A DNA stretch of 64,000 bases from Flavobacteriaceae bacterium PS02293 (GCA_029960045.1 JASCOV010000005.1:1-64000); one strand, 5' to 3'; shown: positions 36,453 to 46,839, counted from the first letter of the stretch. Notes: generated from the letters alone by a model not told the origin. Program-made: numbers and translations.

Positions 36453-37547
36453 ATGAAAATCATGAACAATAGAGTCACATTTTCTGTTGCTCTCAGCGCA
36501 TTGCTGATCATCTTTAGCTGTAAAGACAAGAAAGAAGAAAAAGAAGAAACAGTCATTTATCCCGTAACATCTGCGGTAAAAATGGATACTGTAATCACCA
36601 AAGAATTCGTTTCTCAAATCAGATCTGAAAAAAACATCGAGATCCGAGCTCAGGAAAAAGGTTTTCTGGAAAAAATATATGTGGATGAAGGTCAGCATGT
36701 GCAGGCTGGACAAGTGTTGTTCAAAATTATGCCTCAATTATATCAAGCTGATGTTTTGAAAGCTAAAGCAGAAGTTGCTCAGGCAGAAATCGAATTACAA
36801 AACTCTACTACTTTAGCGAATAGCAATGTTGTTTCTATCAATGAAAAAAGAATGGCAAGAGCAAAACTTGACGCTGCAAAAGCTGAATTAAATCTCGCTC
36901 AAACTCATTTATCATTCACAACAATCAAAGCTCCTTTTTCCGGAATTATAGATCGTCTTCCTCTTAAATTGGGAAGCTTGGTAGATGAAGGCGATTTGTT
37001 GACCAGTTTGTCCGATAATGGCGGAATCTATGCTTATTTCAATGTTTCTGAACCAGAATATATCAATTACCAAACCCATTCTGCAGAGCGTGGAAATAAC
37101 ATGGTTTCTTTGGTTATGGCAAACGGCGAAGCTTTCCCGGACAAAGGTATTATTCAAACAATCGAAGGCGAGTTTGACAACGAAACTGGAAACATCGCTT
37201 TCCGAGCAAAATTCCCAAATCCAAATCAATTGCTTAGAAACGGAGAAACAGGTAAAGTGCAAATGACTGTTCCATTGAAAAATGCACTCATCATTCCACA
37301 AAAAGCAACTTACGAAATTCAGGATCAGACCTATGTTTTCGTTGTTGACAAAAATGGAAAAGTAAGTTCAAAAAACATCAAAGTAGCTTATTCCCTTCCA
37401 GATATGTATGTTGTTTCTGAAGGTTTGAATTCAAATGATAAATTCCTGTTGGAAGGCGTACAAAAAGTGAAAGACGATCAAAAAGTGGAAACCAAATTCC
37501 AGGATCCTAAGAAAGTCTTGAAATCATTAAAGTTACAGGCAAACTAA
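36453..37547 (+). CDS. RND efflux periplasmic adaptor (MexA/AcrA type)
   Basis: This encodes 364 residues with a lipoprotein signal (LLIIFSC). The adaptor domains follow in order: a first lipoyl half (IRAQEKGFLEKIYVDEGQHVQAGQVLFKI), an alpha-hairpin (~85-140), a second half (FTTIKAPFSGIIDRLPLKLGSLVDEGDLLTSLSD), a beta-barrel (YFNVSEPEYINYQ) and a membrane-proximal domain (VPLKNALIIPQKATYEIQDQTYVFVV). It joins the RND pump and the outer-membrane channel encoded directly downstream. It is anchored to the inner membrane by lipid. First core gene of the operon. Confidence 0.94.
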   Translation: MKIMNNRVTFSVALSALLIIFSCKDKKEEKEETVIYPVTSAVKMDTVITKEFVSQIRSEKNIEIRAQEKGFLEKIYVDEGQHVQAGQVLFKIMPQLYQADVLKAKAEVAQAEIELQNSTTLANSNVVSINEKRMARAKLDAAKAELNLAQTHLSFTTIKAPFSGIIDRLPLKLGSLVDEGDLLTSLSDNGGIYAYFNVSEPEYINYQTHSAERGNNMVSLVMANGEAFPDKGIIQTIEGEFDNETGNIAFRAKFPNPNQLLRNGETGKVQMTVPLKNALIIPQKATYEIQDQTYVFVVDKNGKVSSKNIKVAYSLPDMYVVSEGLNSNDKFLLEGVQKVKDDQKVETKFQDPKKVLKSLKLQAN

Positions 37548-37567
37548 TTTTTATAAAGTAAAAAATT

Positions 37568-40500
37568 ATGTTTAAGAAATTCATTCGCAGACCAGTTCTG
37601 TCAATTGTGATCTCATTGATCATCGTATTTTTAGGGATTTTATCTTTGGTAAAATTACCTGTAACTCAGTTCCCATCAATCTCTCCGCCAAAAGTAAATA
37701 TTACTGCAGAATATCCGGGAGCCAACAACGAGTTGCTTATCAAATCTGTTGTAATTCCTTTGGAACGTGGACTAAATGGTGTTCCTGGAATGAAATATAT
37801 GACTTCCGACGCAGGAAATGATGGTGAAGCTTCTATCCAAGTTGTTTTTGATTTGGGAACTGACCCGAATGTAGCTGCGGTAAACGTTCAGAATCGTGTA
37901 TCTTCTGTGGTTAACAAACTTCCTCCTTTGGTAGTTCGTGAAGGTGTAAAAATTACCCGTGAAGAGCCAAATATGCTAATGTACATCAACCTTTACAGTG
38001 ATGATCCAAAAGCAGATCAAAAATTTCTTTTCAACTATGCGGATATTAATGTAATGTCTGAATTGAGAAGGGTAAATGGTGTTGGTTTCGCAGACATCTT
38101 AGGAACTCGTGAATATGCTATGCGTGTTTGGTTAAAACCTGACAGAATGACAGCATACAGCGTTTCTGCCGACGAAGTAATGGAAGCACTAAATTCTCAA
38201 AGTTTGGAAGCTTCACCTGGAAAAACTGGTGAAAGTTCAGGAAAACGTTCCCAGTCTTTCGAATATATTTTGAAATATCCAGGCCGTTTTAATAATGAAA
38301 AAGATTACGGAAATATTATCCTGAAATCGAATCCGAATGGAGAATTTGTAAGACTTAAAGATGTTGCCGATATAGAATTTGGAAGTTCGATGTATGACAT
38401 CTATTCTACCCTCAACGGAAAACCTTCTGCTGCAATCACATTGAAACAATCTTACGGTTCCAACGCAAGTGATGTAATCAAGAATGTAAAATCATTGATG
38501 GCAGATCTTCAAAAAACCAGCTTTCCAAAAGGAATGCATTACGAGATCAGTTATGACGTTTCCAGATTTTTGGATGCATCAATAGAAAAAGTAATTCACA
38601 CATTATTCGAAGCATTTATATTGGTAGCAATTGTGGTTTTCCTTTTCTTAGGCGATTGGCGTTCAACATTGATTCCGACTATTGCGGTTCCTGTATCATT
38701 AATTGGAACATTTGCAATTATGTCAGCATTTGGGATTACATTAAACCTGATTTCACTTTTTGCTTTAGTAATGGCCATCGGGATTGTCGTCGATGATGCG
38801 ATTGTTGTAATAGAAGCCGTCCATGCCAAGATGGAAGAAAAACACCTCTCGCCACTCAAGGCAACGGAGGAAGCAATGCACGAGATCAGTGGGGCGATTA
38901 TTGCGATCACTTTGGTAATGGCATCAGTGTTTATTCCTGTGGCTTTTATGTCTGGGCCGGTTGGGGTTTTCTATCGTCAGTTTTCGATTACAATGGTTTC
39001 TTCAATCATTCTATCAGGAGTTGTCGCTTTGACTTTGACACCAGCTTTATGTGCATTAATCCTGAAAAACAATCATGGAAAAGAGAAAAAGAAAACACCT
39101 TTGACTAGATTTCTGGATGGATTCAACAATATATTTACAGTTGGTGCAAACAAATATCATGGCTTGCTAAATAAAGTCGTTACCCGTAAAATGATAACAC
39201 TTCCTTTACTTATTCTTTTCTGTATCGGAACTTTCTTTTTGAGTAATAAACTACCGTCAGGATTTATCCCAAGTGAAGATCAAGGAATGATCTATGCGAT
39301 TATCCAAACACCACCGGGATCAACTTTGGAAAGAACCAATCAGATTGCTTTAGAATTACAAAAAGCTTCTGAAGATATTGATGGTGTTTCATCTGTTTCA
39401 TCTTTGGCAGGTTATGAGATTTTGACCGAAGGAACAGGATCTAACTCAGGAACTTGTTTGATTAACTTAAAAAATTGGGATGAAAGAAAAGAATCTGCAA
39501 CAGAAATTATTGAGCAATTAGAACAAAAAGCAAAAGAAATTCCTGGTGCGAATATCGAATTCTTCCAACCGCCATCAATCCCTGGTTATGGAGCTGCTGG
39601 AGGTTTTGAATTAAGACTTCTTGATAAAGCAGGAAGTGGAGATTATCATAAAATGGAAACTGTGAGTAATGATTTCGTAAAAGAATTGAAAAAACGCCCG
39701 GAACTGGGTTCAGCTTTCACATTCTACTCTGCAAGTTTCCCACAATATATGTTGAAGATTGATAACGATCTGGCTGAGCAAAAAGGAGTAACGATTGAAA
39801 AAGCAATGGACAACCTTTCAACTTTGATTGGTTCCAATTATGAAACCAGCTTTATCAGATTCGACAGACCTTACAAAGTGATAGTTCAGGCAAGTCCACA
39901 ATATCGTGCGATGCCAAGTGATATCCTGAAGCTTTATGTGAAAAATGATAAAGACCAAATGGTTCCTTATTCAGATTTTATGCATCTTGAAAAAGTGTAT
40001 GGATTGTCAGAAATTACAAGACATAATATGTATAACTCTTCTGAAGTAAGTGGAACTCCGGCTCCTGGCTATAGTTCTGGTGATGCGATCAAAGCAATTC
40101 AGGAAGTTGCAGACAAAACATTGCCTAGAGGTTTCGGAATCGATTGGGCGGGTATTTCAAAAGATGAAGTTTCCAGAGGTAATGAAGCGATCTACATTTT
40201 CTTGGTTTGTCTAGGATTCGTTTATTTGATTCTTTCTGCTCAATATGAAAGTTTTATTTTGCCTTTGCCGATTATTTTGTCTTTACCTACAGGGATTTTC
40301 GGTGCATTCCTTTGTCTTTCACTTTTTGGATTGGAAAATAATATATATGCGCAGGTGGCGATGGTAATGCTCATTGGACTACTCGGAAAGAATGCCGTTT
40401 TGATCGTCGAATTTGCTGTTCAGAAGAAAGCAGAAGAAGGACTTTCTACAAAAGAAGCGGCTTTGCAAGGTGCATCTTTGAGATTCCGTCCGATTTTGAT

Positions 40501-40762
40501 GACATCATTTGCATTCATCGCCGGATTGATTCCATTGGCTTTGGCAACTGGACCTGGAGCCGTTGGAAACAGAACAATCGGAACTGCTGCAGCTGGTGGA
40601 ATGTTGATCGGAACTATTTTCGGATTGATGATTATTCCTGGATTGTACTACATTTTTGCCAATATTGCTGCGAAGTCAAAACTGACTTATTATGAAGAGG
40701 AAAATCCTCTGACAGAAAACACAGAACCTTACCAACACGATGGAAAATTTGAAGACAAATAA
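37568..40762 (+). CDS. RND-family multidrug efflux permease (AcrB/MexB type)
   Basis: This encodes 1064 residues with 12 membrane segments and two large periplasmic loops. The start MFKKFIRRPVLSIVISLIIVFLGILSLVKLPVTQFPSISPP is typical of the HAE-1 group. TM4 has the proton-relay Asp pair in AIGIVVDDAIVVIEAV, and motif GLLGKNAVLIVEFA in TM10 supplies the conserved Lys. It is the proton-driven pump that captures drugs from the periplasm and inner-membrane outer leaflet. It lies 20 bp after the adaptor gene. The outer-membrane gene follows with a small gap or overlap, depending on its start. Confidence 0.96.
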   Translation: MFKKFIRRPVLSIVISLIIVFLGILSLVKLPVTQFPSISPPKVNITAEYPGANNELLIKSVVIPLERGLNGVPGMKYMTSDAGNDGEASIQVVFDLGTDPNVAAVNVQNRVSSVVNKLPPLVVREGVKITREEPNMLMYINLYSDDPKADQKFLFNYADINVMSELRRVNGVGFADILGTREYAMRVWLKPDRMTAYSVSADEVMEALNSQSLEASPGKTGESSGKRSQSFEYILKYPGRFNNEKDYGNIILKSNPNGEFVRLKDVADIEFGSSMYDIYSTLNGKPSAAITLKQSYGSNASDVIKNVKSLMADLQKTSFPKGMHYEISYDVSRFLDASIEKVIHTLFEAFILVAIVVFLFLGDWRSTLIPTIAVPVSLIGTFAIMSAFGITLNLISLFALVMAIGIVVDDAIVVIEAVHAKMEEKHLSPLKATEEAMHEISGAIIAITLVMASVFIPVAFMSGPVGVFYRQFSITMVSSIILSGVVALTLTPALCALILKNNHGKEKKKTPLTRFLDGFNNIFTVGANKYHGLLNKVVTRKMITLPLLILFCIGTFFLSNKLPSGFIPSEDQGMIYAIIQTPPGSTLERTNQIALELQKASEDIDGVSSVSSLAGYEILTEGTGSNSGTCLINLKNWDERKESATEIIEQLEQKAKEIPGANIEFFQPPSIPGYGAAGGFELRLLDKAGSGDYHKMETVSNDFVKELKKRPELGSAFTFYSASFPQYMLKIDNDLAEQKGVTIEKAMDNLSTLIGSNYETSFIRFDRPYKVIVQASPQYRAMPSDILKLYVKNDKDQMVPYSDFMHLEKVYGLSEITRHNMYNSSEVSGTPAPGYSSGDAIKAIQEVADKTLPRGFGIDWAGISKDEVSRGNEAIYIFLVCLGFVYLILSAQYESFILPLPIILSLPTGIFGAFLCLSLFGLENNIYAQVAMVMLIGLLGKNAVLIVEFAVQKKAEEGLSTKEAALQGASLRFRPILMTSFAFIAGLIPLALATGPGAVGNRTIGTAAAGGMLIGTIFGLMIIPGLYYIFANIAAKSKLTYYEEENPLTENTEPYQHDGKFEDK

Positions 40763-40772
40763 TAGATATTTT

Positions 40773-42254
40773 ATGAAAACGTCTTTTAAAAACATAGAAT
40801 CAAGATCTCGTCTTTTTATGGCAAGACCCAAAAATATAATTGCTGTTGCATCCATTTCATTAATGTTGATTGGATGTAAAGCGCCGATGGCAACCAAAAT
40901 TCAGGATCAGGTGAAAGAAACGATTCCACAGAATTTTGATAACCAGACTACGGCTGAAAATAATTCCGGAATCACGCCTTGGAAACAGTTTTTCACAGAC
41001 CCAAATCTTGTGAACCTAATCGATGAAGCTCTGAAAAACAATCAGGAGTTGATGATTACATTACAGGAAATCGAAATTGCAAAAAACGATGTGATGTACA
41101 AAAACGGAAAACTGAGTCCGACTGTTGCTGCAAGATTAGGAGCTGGAATTGAAAAAGTCGGAAGATATACAAGTACAGGAGCTGGAGATGCTTCCACGGA
41201 AATCACTGATGGAAAAGAAGTTCCAGAGAATCTAGGAAACTTCGAAGGCGGATTGATGGCGAATTGGGAAATTGATATCTGGGGAAAACTTAGAACCGAA
41301 AAAAAAGCTGCCGTTGCACATTATCTGTCAACGGTTGAAGGCAAGAATTTCGTTTTGTCAAGTTTGATTTCTGAAGTTGCGGATAATTATTATGAATTGT
41401 TGTCGCTTGATAATCAGCTCGATATTATCCATCAATATATGGATTTGCAGAAAAAAGCGCTTGAAGTGGCAAAAATCCAAAAGCAGGCAATGGCTACAAC
41501 GGAATTGGCTGTTAAGAAATTTGAGGCTGAGTTGGCAAAATCCAATGCAACAGAATATGATTTGAAACAACAAATCACGGAAAAGGAAAACCAAATCAAT
41601 GTTCTTTTGGGACGATATCCACAACCGATTGTAAGAACGAAAGAAAGCTTTATGTCCATCGTTCCACAAACAGTTTACACAGGAATTCCGTCACAATTAT
41701 TATCAAATCGTCCGGACATCAAACAAGCTGAACTGGAACTGGAATCTGCAAAACTGGATGTCGAAGCGGCGAGAAAAGAATTCTATCCAAGTCTGGAAAT
41801 CAATGCTACACTTGGTTTGGAAGCTTTTAATCCGTCTTATTTAGTGAAATTACCTGAGTCTATTGCCTATAATCTGGTTGGCGAATTGGCTGGACCGTTG
41901 ATTAATAAAACTGCAATTCAAGCTAAATTCAAAACAGCTGATGCAAGACAAATTCAGGCTTTGTACGAATATGATAAAACCATTTTGAGTGCTTATATTG
42001 ATGTTGCCAATCAAATGTCAAAAATCAAAAACCTCGATAAATATTACGAACTGAAAGCTCAGGAATCAAAAGCTTTGGATGACGGGATTGGAATTGCTAA
42101 TCAGTTATTCAGAAATTCACGAGCAGATTATCTGGAAGTTTTGATGAATCAGCGTGATGCGCTTGATGCCAAAATGGAACTTATTGAAGCTAAAGAAAGA
42201 CAGTTGAGCACGGTTGTCAATATCTATAAAAGCTTAGGTGGAGGCTGGAAATAA
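40773..42254 (+). CDS. NodT/OprM-type outer-membrane lipoprotein channel of the RND pump
   Basis: From ATG 40773 the protein has 493 residues. A lipobox (LMLIGC) and two OEP repeats with long coiled coils are present, and the motifs ANWEIDIWGKL and SNRPDIKQAELELESAKLDVEAARKEFYPSLEI are diagnostic of the NodT family. The start is uncertain. ATG 40740 would overlap the permease stop; 40773 lies 10 bp after it. ATG 40818 would give a cleaner, short lipoprotein signal (MARPKNIIAVASISLMLIGC). It forms the outer-membrane duct with the adaptor and permease. The gene is followed by a terminator at 42334. Confidence 0.93.
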   Translation: MKTSFKNIESRSRLFMARPKNIIAVASISLMLIGCKAPMATKIQDQVKETIPQNFDNQTTAENNSGITPWKQFFTDPNLVNLIDEALKNNQELMITLQEIEIAKNDVMYKNGKLSPTVAARLGAGIEKVGRYTSTGAGDASTEITDGKEVPENLGNFEGGLMANWEIDIWGKLRTEKKAAVAHYLSTVEGKNFVLSSLISEVADNYYELLSLDNQLDIIHQYMDLQKKALEVAKIQKQAMATTELAVKKFEAELAKSNATEYDLKQQITEKENQINVLLGRYPQPIVRTKESFMSIVPQTVYTGIPSQLLSNRPDIKQAELELESAKLDVEAARKEFYPSLEINATLGLEAFNPSYLVKLPESIAYNLVGELAGPLINKTAIQAKFKTADARQIQALYEYDKTILSAYIDVANQMSKIKNLDKYYELKAQESKALDDGIGIANQLFRNSRADYLEVLMNQRDALDAKMELIEAKERQLSTVVNIYKSLGGGWK

Positions 42255-42333
42255 CAGAAAGAGCCAAGAGAAAAGATGAAAGAATAAAGACTTTCTTCTA
42301 AATCTAAAATCAATTTACACTATTTTTTACTTG

Positions 42334-42369
42334 AAATGCTTTCGGAAATTTTTTCGGGAGCATTTTTTA
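42334..42369 (+). terminator. RND efflux operon terminator
   Basis: An 11-bp stem with G-T pairs (aaatgctttcg / cgggagcattt) is followed by a T-rich run, 80 bp after the outer-membrane gene stop. Confidence 0.75.
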
Positions 42370-42455
42370 TTATTTTCAATAGTTTGCACAAGTGGTTTCG
42401 CAATAGATATATTATATGAAAAATTGTATAACTTTACACTTGCAACCCCATCAAA

Positions 42456-43889
42456 TTGAAGGCAAGTCTTATCTTTTTTATCATATTCAGTATTTTCATC
42501 AAGGCTCAAAATACGCAAGATGCAGAGACTTTATTTACTGAATCCAAGAACCTACTTTACAAAAAACCGAAGGAATCAGCAGTTATCGCACAGTTTCTTT
42601 TGAAGAACAGCACTTCTGACAATGACAAAATACGAGCGTTAATTTTACTTTCGGAAAGTGACCTGTTGAGAGGCGATTACAATTCTGCGACCGAAAAATT
42701 ATTCCAATGTCTGGAACTTTCAAAAAAAATAGCTAACCCAAAATTTGACTTTCAAATCAACTCTTTACTCAATAGACTTTGTTATGAACTTGGAATCGAA
42801 TCTTCTCAGCTTTATTTAATTAATGATGAAAAAGAAAATGCGCCCGACTATTATGGAAAGGCTATAGAATACTATTCAAAATCAAATTGGAAACAGACAA
42901 TCAAGTCATTAAACAAATCTCAGAAACAAAAAAACAGTCATCAGGAACTTGCTAATTTCTATTATTCGATTGCTTATTCAAAGCTGGGAAAAATGGATTC
43001 GGCGGAATATTTTGTTAATAAAATTCGGAATTATGAGCCTTATTATTTTTATGCAAAGGCAAAAATCCAGTCTTCAAGAAAAGAATCTGATAAATATTTT
43101 GACTATCTCAATTCATTGAAACCTGTTGAAAGCAAAGTGCAGGACATTTGGCTAAAAGGAGAAATCTATAAATTGGCTGCTGAGAATAATAAAGAACGAG
43201 AAAACTGGGAAGAATATCAGAATTATTACCAACTTCAAAACGCTTTGCAAGATTCCATAATTTTAACAAAGGAAAATGCTAGAATTTCTTTTCTGAACAA
43301 GATTGACCAAAAGCAGGATGAAATTTTAGTTTCAAAATCTGACTATCAGAAAAGGATGATTTATTTGATTTTGATTGCAATTTTTGCGGTTTTCATTATT
43401 GCTTATTTTTTGAATCGGAAACTTAAACTTAAGAAAATCAATATCGAAAAGGCATTGATGGAAGTTGAAGAAAGACAAAGATTTATCAATGAAAATAAAA
43501 TGCCGGAAAATGCCGGAAAGATTGTAATTCCCGATAAAACCGTCCAATTTCTTTTGGAAAAACTGGAACTTTTTGAGAAAAATGAAGATTACATAGATTC
43601 TTCAATCTCATTAAACCAATTGGCGGAAAACCTGAATACGAATACCAAATATCTTTCCGAGATAATCAACACTTACAAAAACAAGAACTTTCATTCTTAC
43701 ATCAATGAGCTGAGAATCAATTATATTATCAATAAACTCAAGACCAATCCAATCTATTTGAAATATAAAGTAAGTCATTTGGCAGAGGAAGCTGGTTTCT
43801 CTTCGCACAGTTTATTTTCTACTGTTTTCAAACAAATTACAGGACATTCGCCAGCTTCGTACATCAAATTAATTATAAAAAAAGAATAA
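42456..43889 (+). CDS. TPR-transmembrane-AraC hybrid regulator (TTG start)
   Basis: This encodes 477 residues. The start is TTG, because only this codon yields a signal-like N-terminus (KASLIFFIIFSIFIKAQ) and no ATG lies nearby. After the signal comes a helical TPR-like region (~25-280), a membrane segment (about 303-321, LILIAIFAVFIIAYFL), and a C-terminal AraC-type DNA-binding domain (SLNQLAENLNTNTKYLSEIINTYKNKNFHSYINELRINYIINKL ... SHLAEEAGFSSHSLFSTVFKQITGHSPASYI). The DNA-binding domain would be cytoplasmic and the TPR part outside, so it may sense an envelope signal. The next gene starts one base after its stop. Confidence 0.85.
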   Translation: MKASLIFFIIFSIFIKAQNTQDAETLFTESKNLLYKKPKESAVIAQFLLKNSTSDNDKIRALILLSESDLLRGDYNSATEKLFQCLELSKKIANPKFDFQINSLLNRLCYELGIESSQLYLINDEKENAPDYYGKAIEYYSKSNWKQTIKSLNKSQKQKNSHQELANFYYSIAYSKLGKMDSAEYFVNKIRNYEPYYFYAKAKIQSSRKESDKYFDYLNSLKPVESKVQDIWLKGEIYKLAAENNKERENWEEYQNYYQLQNALQDSIILTKENARISFLNKIDQKQDEILVSKSDYQKRMIYLILIAIFAVFIIAYFLNRKLKLKKINIEKALMEVEERQRFINENKMPENAGKIVIPDKTVQFLLEKLELFEKNEDYIDSSISLNQLAENLNTNTKYLSEIINTYKNKNFHSYINELRINYIINKLKTNPIYLKYKVSHLAEEAGFSSHSLFSTVFKQITGHSPASYIKLIIKKE

Positions 43890-43890
43890 G

Positions 43891-45000
43891 ATGGGAGTGC
43901 TTAGATTTTTTACAGTAATTATTTTGACTATTTTTTCACAATTATCTGTTGCTCAAAACAACAAGAAAATCGACAGTCTGATAGGTGTTGCGAATACTTT
44001 TATGTTCAAAAATCCACAGAAAACCATCCAGATTGGCGAAGAACTTTTGAAGAAAAAAGACATTTCCGATTCTTACAAAATCTCCTCGTACATTTTGATT
44101 GCCAATGGATTTGCTGCAATGAATGATTATAAAAAATCCATCGATTTTGCTTTGAAGGCCAATGATTTATCAGAAAAAATAAAAGATAATGCCAACCAAA
44201 TCAGAACTTTGGGACTTATCGGAAATCAATATACCCGAATAGAAATGCGGGAAGAAGCTTGGAAATATCTGGACAAAGCGGATAAACTTACGCAAACCGT
44301 TTACCTGCCCGATTCTATGAAATATCTGATAGGAAACATCAATCTTTTGAAAGGTTTTCTGTACAAAAGAAGTCTGGATTGCGGTTATGCCATTAAACAT
44401 TTTGACAAGGCAATTGCAGCTTTCAAAAAAGACAAAAAAGGTTTTGCAGTTGCGAATTTAGGACAGGCGTACAATCAAAAAGGTTATTGCTATCTGTCTA
44501 TTAATAAGGATTCTGCGAAGGTCAGTTTTGAAAACGGCTTGGCAGATGCACGAAAAAATGGCGCAAAATCTCTGGAATGCAACGCACTGGTCGGACTTTC
44601 TGAAATAGAATCTGACAAAGAGAATTTTAAAACCTCCAATGACACTTTATTTTATGCTTTGAAGCTTGCAAAAGAAATCAATCAGTTTGAAATGCAAACC
44701 AAGATCTATAAACTTTTGTCCAATAATTTTGTTGCAACTGGAGATTTTCAAAACCATCTTAATTATGAAAAATTGTATGAAAGTACGCAGTCAAAATTTG
44801 CATCGGAGAATATAAAATCCGTCAACGAACTTATCAAAAAACGCAACGAATACAAACAGAAAATTTTCGAATCCAGACAAAAATTGCAGAGTACAATTAT
44901 TTACATTCTTTTGGTTGTATTGATAATTATAATTTGCTTATTTGGATATTTCTTTATGAAAAAACGAACAATAATAGATAAAATCACTTCTAACAAATAA
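43891..45000 (+). CDS. TPR-transmembrane protein, paralogue lacking the DNA-binding domain
   Basis: This encodes 369 residues. It parallels the preceding protein: signal peptide (1-21, ending SVAQ), TPR-like helical pairs (for example FKNPQKTIQIGEELLKKKDISDSYKISSYILIANGFAAMNDYKKSIDFALKANDL), a coiled stretch and a membrane segment (about 333-352, STIIYILLVVLIIIICLFGYFF). It then stops after ~17 cytoplasmic residues (KKRTIIDKITSNK), where the first protein has its AraC domain. The two are separated by 1 nt, so translation is probably coupled. It could be a dominant partner or decoy of the regulator, or a truncated duplicate. Confidence 0.8.
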   Translation: MGVLRFFTVIILTIFSQLSVAQNNKKIDSLIGVANTFMFKNPQKTIQIGEELLKKKDISDSYKISSYILIANGFAAMNDYKKSIDFALKANDLSEKIKDNANQIRTLGLIGNQYTRIEMREEAWKYLDKADKLTQTVYLPDSMKYLIGNINLLKGFLYKRSLDCGYAIKHFDKAIAAFKKDKKGFAVANLGQAYNQKGYCYLSINKDSAKVSFENGLADARKNGAKSLECNALVGLSEIESDKENFKTSNDTLFYALKLAKEINQFEMQTKIYKLLSNNFVATGDFQNHLNYEKLYESTQSKFASENIKSVNELIKKRNEYKQKIFESRQKLQSTIIYILLVVLIIIICLFGYFFMKKRTIIDKITSNK

Positions 45001-45156
45001 TTTTTAACTTAAAATTAATTTAACACAATTAATTAATAATCAATATTTTAAAAATTTAAAACTTTCATATTCTTGAAATTTTCGCATATCTAAAAGTGTA
45101 TCATTATTCTTTACCAGATTATCCCTCTACTTTTACTCAAAAGAAATTATTTAGAT

Positions 45157-46815
45157 ATGAGAAACAAATTTATCCTAGCGGCGCTCTTGGTTTCCTTTAT
45201 GGAATTTTCTGCGCAGACCACACCAGTTTTTACAATGGTAAAAGACATTAATCCTAATGGCGATTCTATGCCAACGGATTTGATTAATTATAATTCAAAG
45301 ATATTTTTTACGGCAGATGATGGCGTAAATGGAAAGGAACTTTGGGTAACAAACGGAACAGAAACTACACTTCTGAAAGACATCAATCCCGGAGAAAATG
45401 GTTCCGATATTTCTAACTTTAAAATCCTTAATGGAAAACTATTATTCACAGCAACAGATGAAGCTAACGGAAACGAACTTTGGGCCACAGATGGAACAGA
45501 AGCCGGGACAAAACTTGTGAAAGATATGTTCCCTGGAAGTGGCGGTTCTTACGCTTTTGAATTTATAGAATTCAATAATGCTTTATACTTCAGGTCAGAA
45601 GATGGCGTTCACGGAACAGAACTTTGGAAAACGGACGGAACAACAGACGGAACAGTAATGGTTGGCGACTTGCGCGAGGGCGAATTTGGTTCCAATCCTT
45701 CCAATTTTGCCATTCTGAACAACAAACTTTATTTCAGTGCAATTGATGGATTTGATTACGATAATGGACAAACAGGACTTGAACTTTGGGTTTCCGACGG
45801 AACTGCAGCAGGAACTCATCTTGTAAAAGACATCAATCCTTTTGAGAGTTCACAGGCTTCTGGTTTGACGACGTTTGGCAATAAAATATATTTCAGTGCA
45901 GATGACGGCACCAATGGGAACGAGCTTTGGGCAACAGACGGCACAGAAGCGGGAACTTATATGGTAAAAGATATTTCTACATCAGGAAACGGGAATTCTT
46001 TAGCTGGTAATTTTATCGTATTCAATAATAAACTGATTTTTACAGCTTACAGCGCCGAAGCCGGCAGAGAAATGTGGACTACAGACGGAACACAAGCGGG
46101 AACTTATATGCTGAAAGATGTGAAAGCCGGAACTGCAGGTTCTGTGATTCCACAGTTCAGACATTTTATCTACAAAGACAAATTACTGCTTACTCTCGAC
46201 GATGGTACGCACGGTGCAGAAATCTGGAGTACAGACGGAACTACGGCAGGAACGCAACTTTATCTTGACATTTTCCCAGGACCAGACGGTTCTATGAATC
46301 CAAATCAGGCGCCGATGACATTTGCTGAAGTAAATGGTACATTATACTTCCGAGCGCTAGATAATTACGATGAATATTACCAGCTATGGAAATCAGACGG
46401 AACAACTGCGGGAACAAAAAAACTGCTTCCAGACCCTACAACGCCATATAATTTTGCATTGGCGCAGATTCCAGGCTTTACTGCCTTGGGTGATAAACTT
46501 TATTTCAGAGCGCAATATGATGAGAACGGCTACGAATTGTGGAGCGTGACTGCAGATGCTGCGATGGCTGTGACAGATTTTAATAAAAACAAATTCAGTG
46601 TTTACCCAAATCCGGCTTCTGATGTTGTCAACATTTCTGGTGATTCCAATATCTCGTCTGTTCAGATTTATGATTTTTCCGGAAAAGTTTTAAACAATCA
46701 AACTCTGAATTCGAAAAAAATACAGCTTGATGTTTCTAATATACAGAAAGGAAATTACATTATCAAAGTTTTATCTGATGGCAAAAGTTCATCTTACAAG
46801 ATTATTAAAAAGTAA
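45157..46815 (+). CDS. ELWxxDGT-repeat surface protein with T9SS sorting domain
   Basis: This encodes 552 residues with a signal peptide of ~19 residues ending FSAQ. Eight or nine ELWxxDGTxxGT-type repeats follow (for example ELWATDGTEAGT, ELWKTDGTTDGT, ELWVSDGTAAGT). They alternate with LYFxAxD and GxELW strands, suggesting a beta-propeller-like fold. The C-terminus is a type A sorting domain (FSVYPNPASDVVNIS ... IQIYDFSGKVL ... IQKGNYIIKV ... KIIKK). It is exported by the type IX system and anchored at the surface. Role unknown; such proteins are suggested adhesins. A terminator follows 24 bp later. Confidence 0.93.
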   Translation: MRNKFILAALLVSFMEFSAQTTPVFTMVKDINPNGDSMPTDLINYNSKIFFTADDGVNGKELWVTNGTETTLLKDINPGENGSDISNFKILNGKLLFTATDEANGNELWATDGTEAGTKLVKDMFPGSGGSYAFEFIEFNNALYFRSEDGVHGTELWKTDGTTDGTVMVGDLREGEFGSNPSNFAILNNKLYFSAIDGFDYDNGQTGLELWVSDGTAAGTHLVKDINPFESSQASGLTTFGNKIYFSADDGTNGNELWATDGTEAGTYMVKDISTSGNGNSLAGNFIVFNNKLIFTAYSAEAGREMWTTDGTQAGTYMLKDVKAGTAGSVIPQFRHFIYKDKLLLTLDDGTHGAEIWSTDGTTAGTQLYLDIFPGPDGSMNPNQAPMTFAEVNGTLYFRALDNYDEYYQLWKSDGTTAGTKKLLPDPTTPYNFALAQIPGFTALGDKLYFRAQYDENGYELWSVTADAAMAVTDFNKNKFSVYPNPASDVVNISGDSNISSVQIYDFSGKVLNNQTLNSKKIQLDVSNIQKGNYIIKVLSDGKSSSYKIIKK

Positions 46816-46839
46816 AGATTTTTCAATTATTTAGTTTAG

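Noticed and set aside
36912..37301. Antisense open frame in the RND adaptor gene
   Set aside because: It is fully contained in a well-supported gene with clear domains; no independent promoter or signature.
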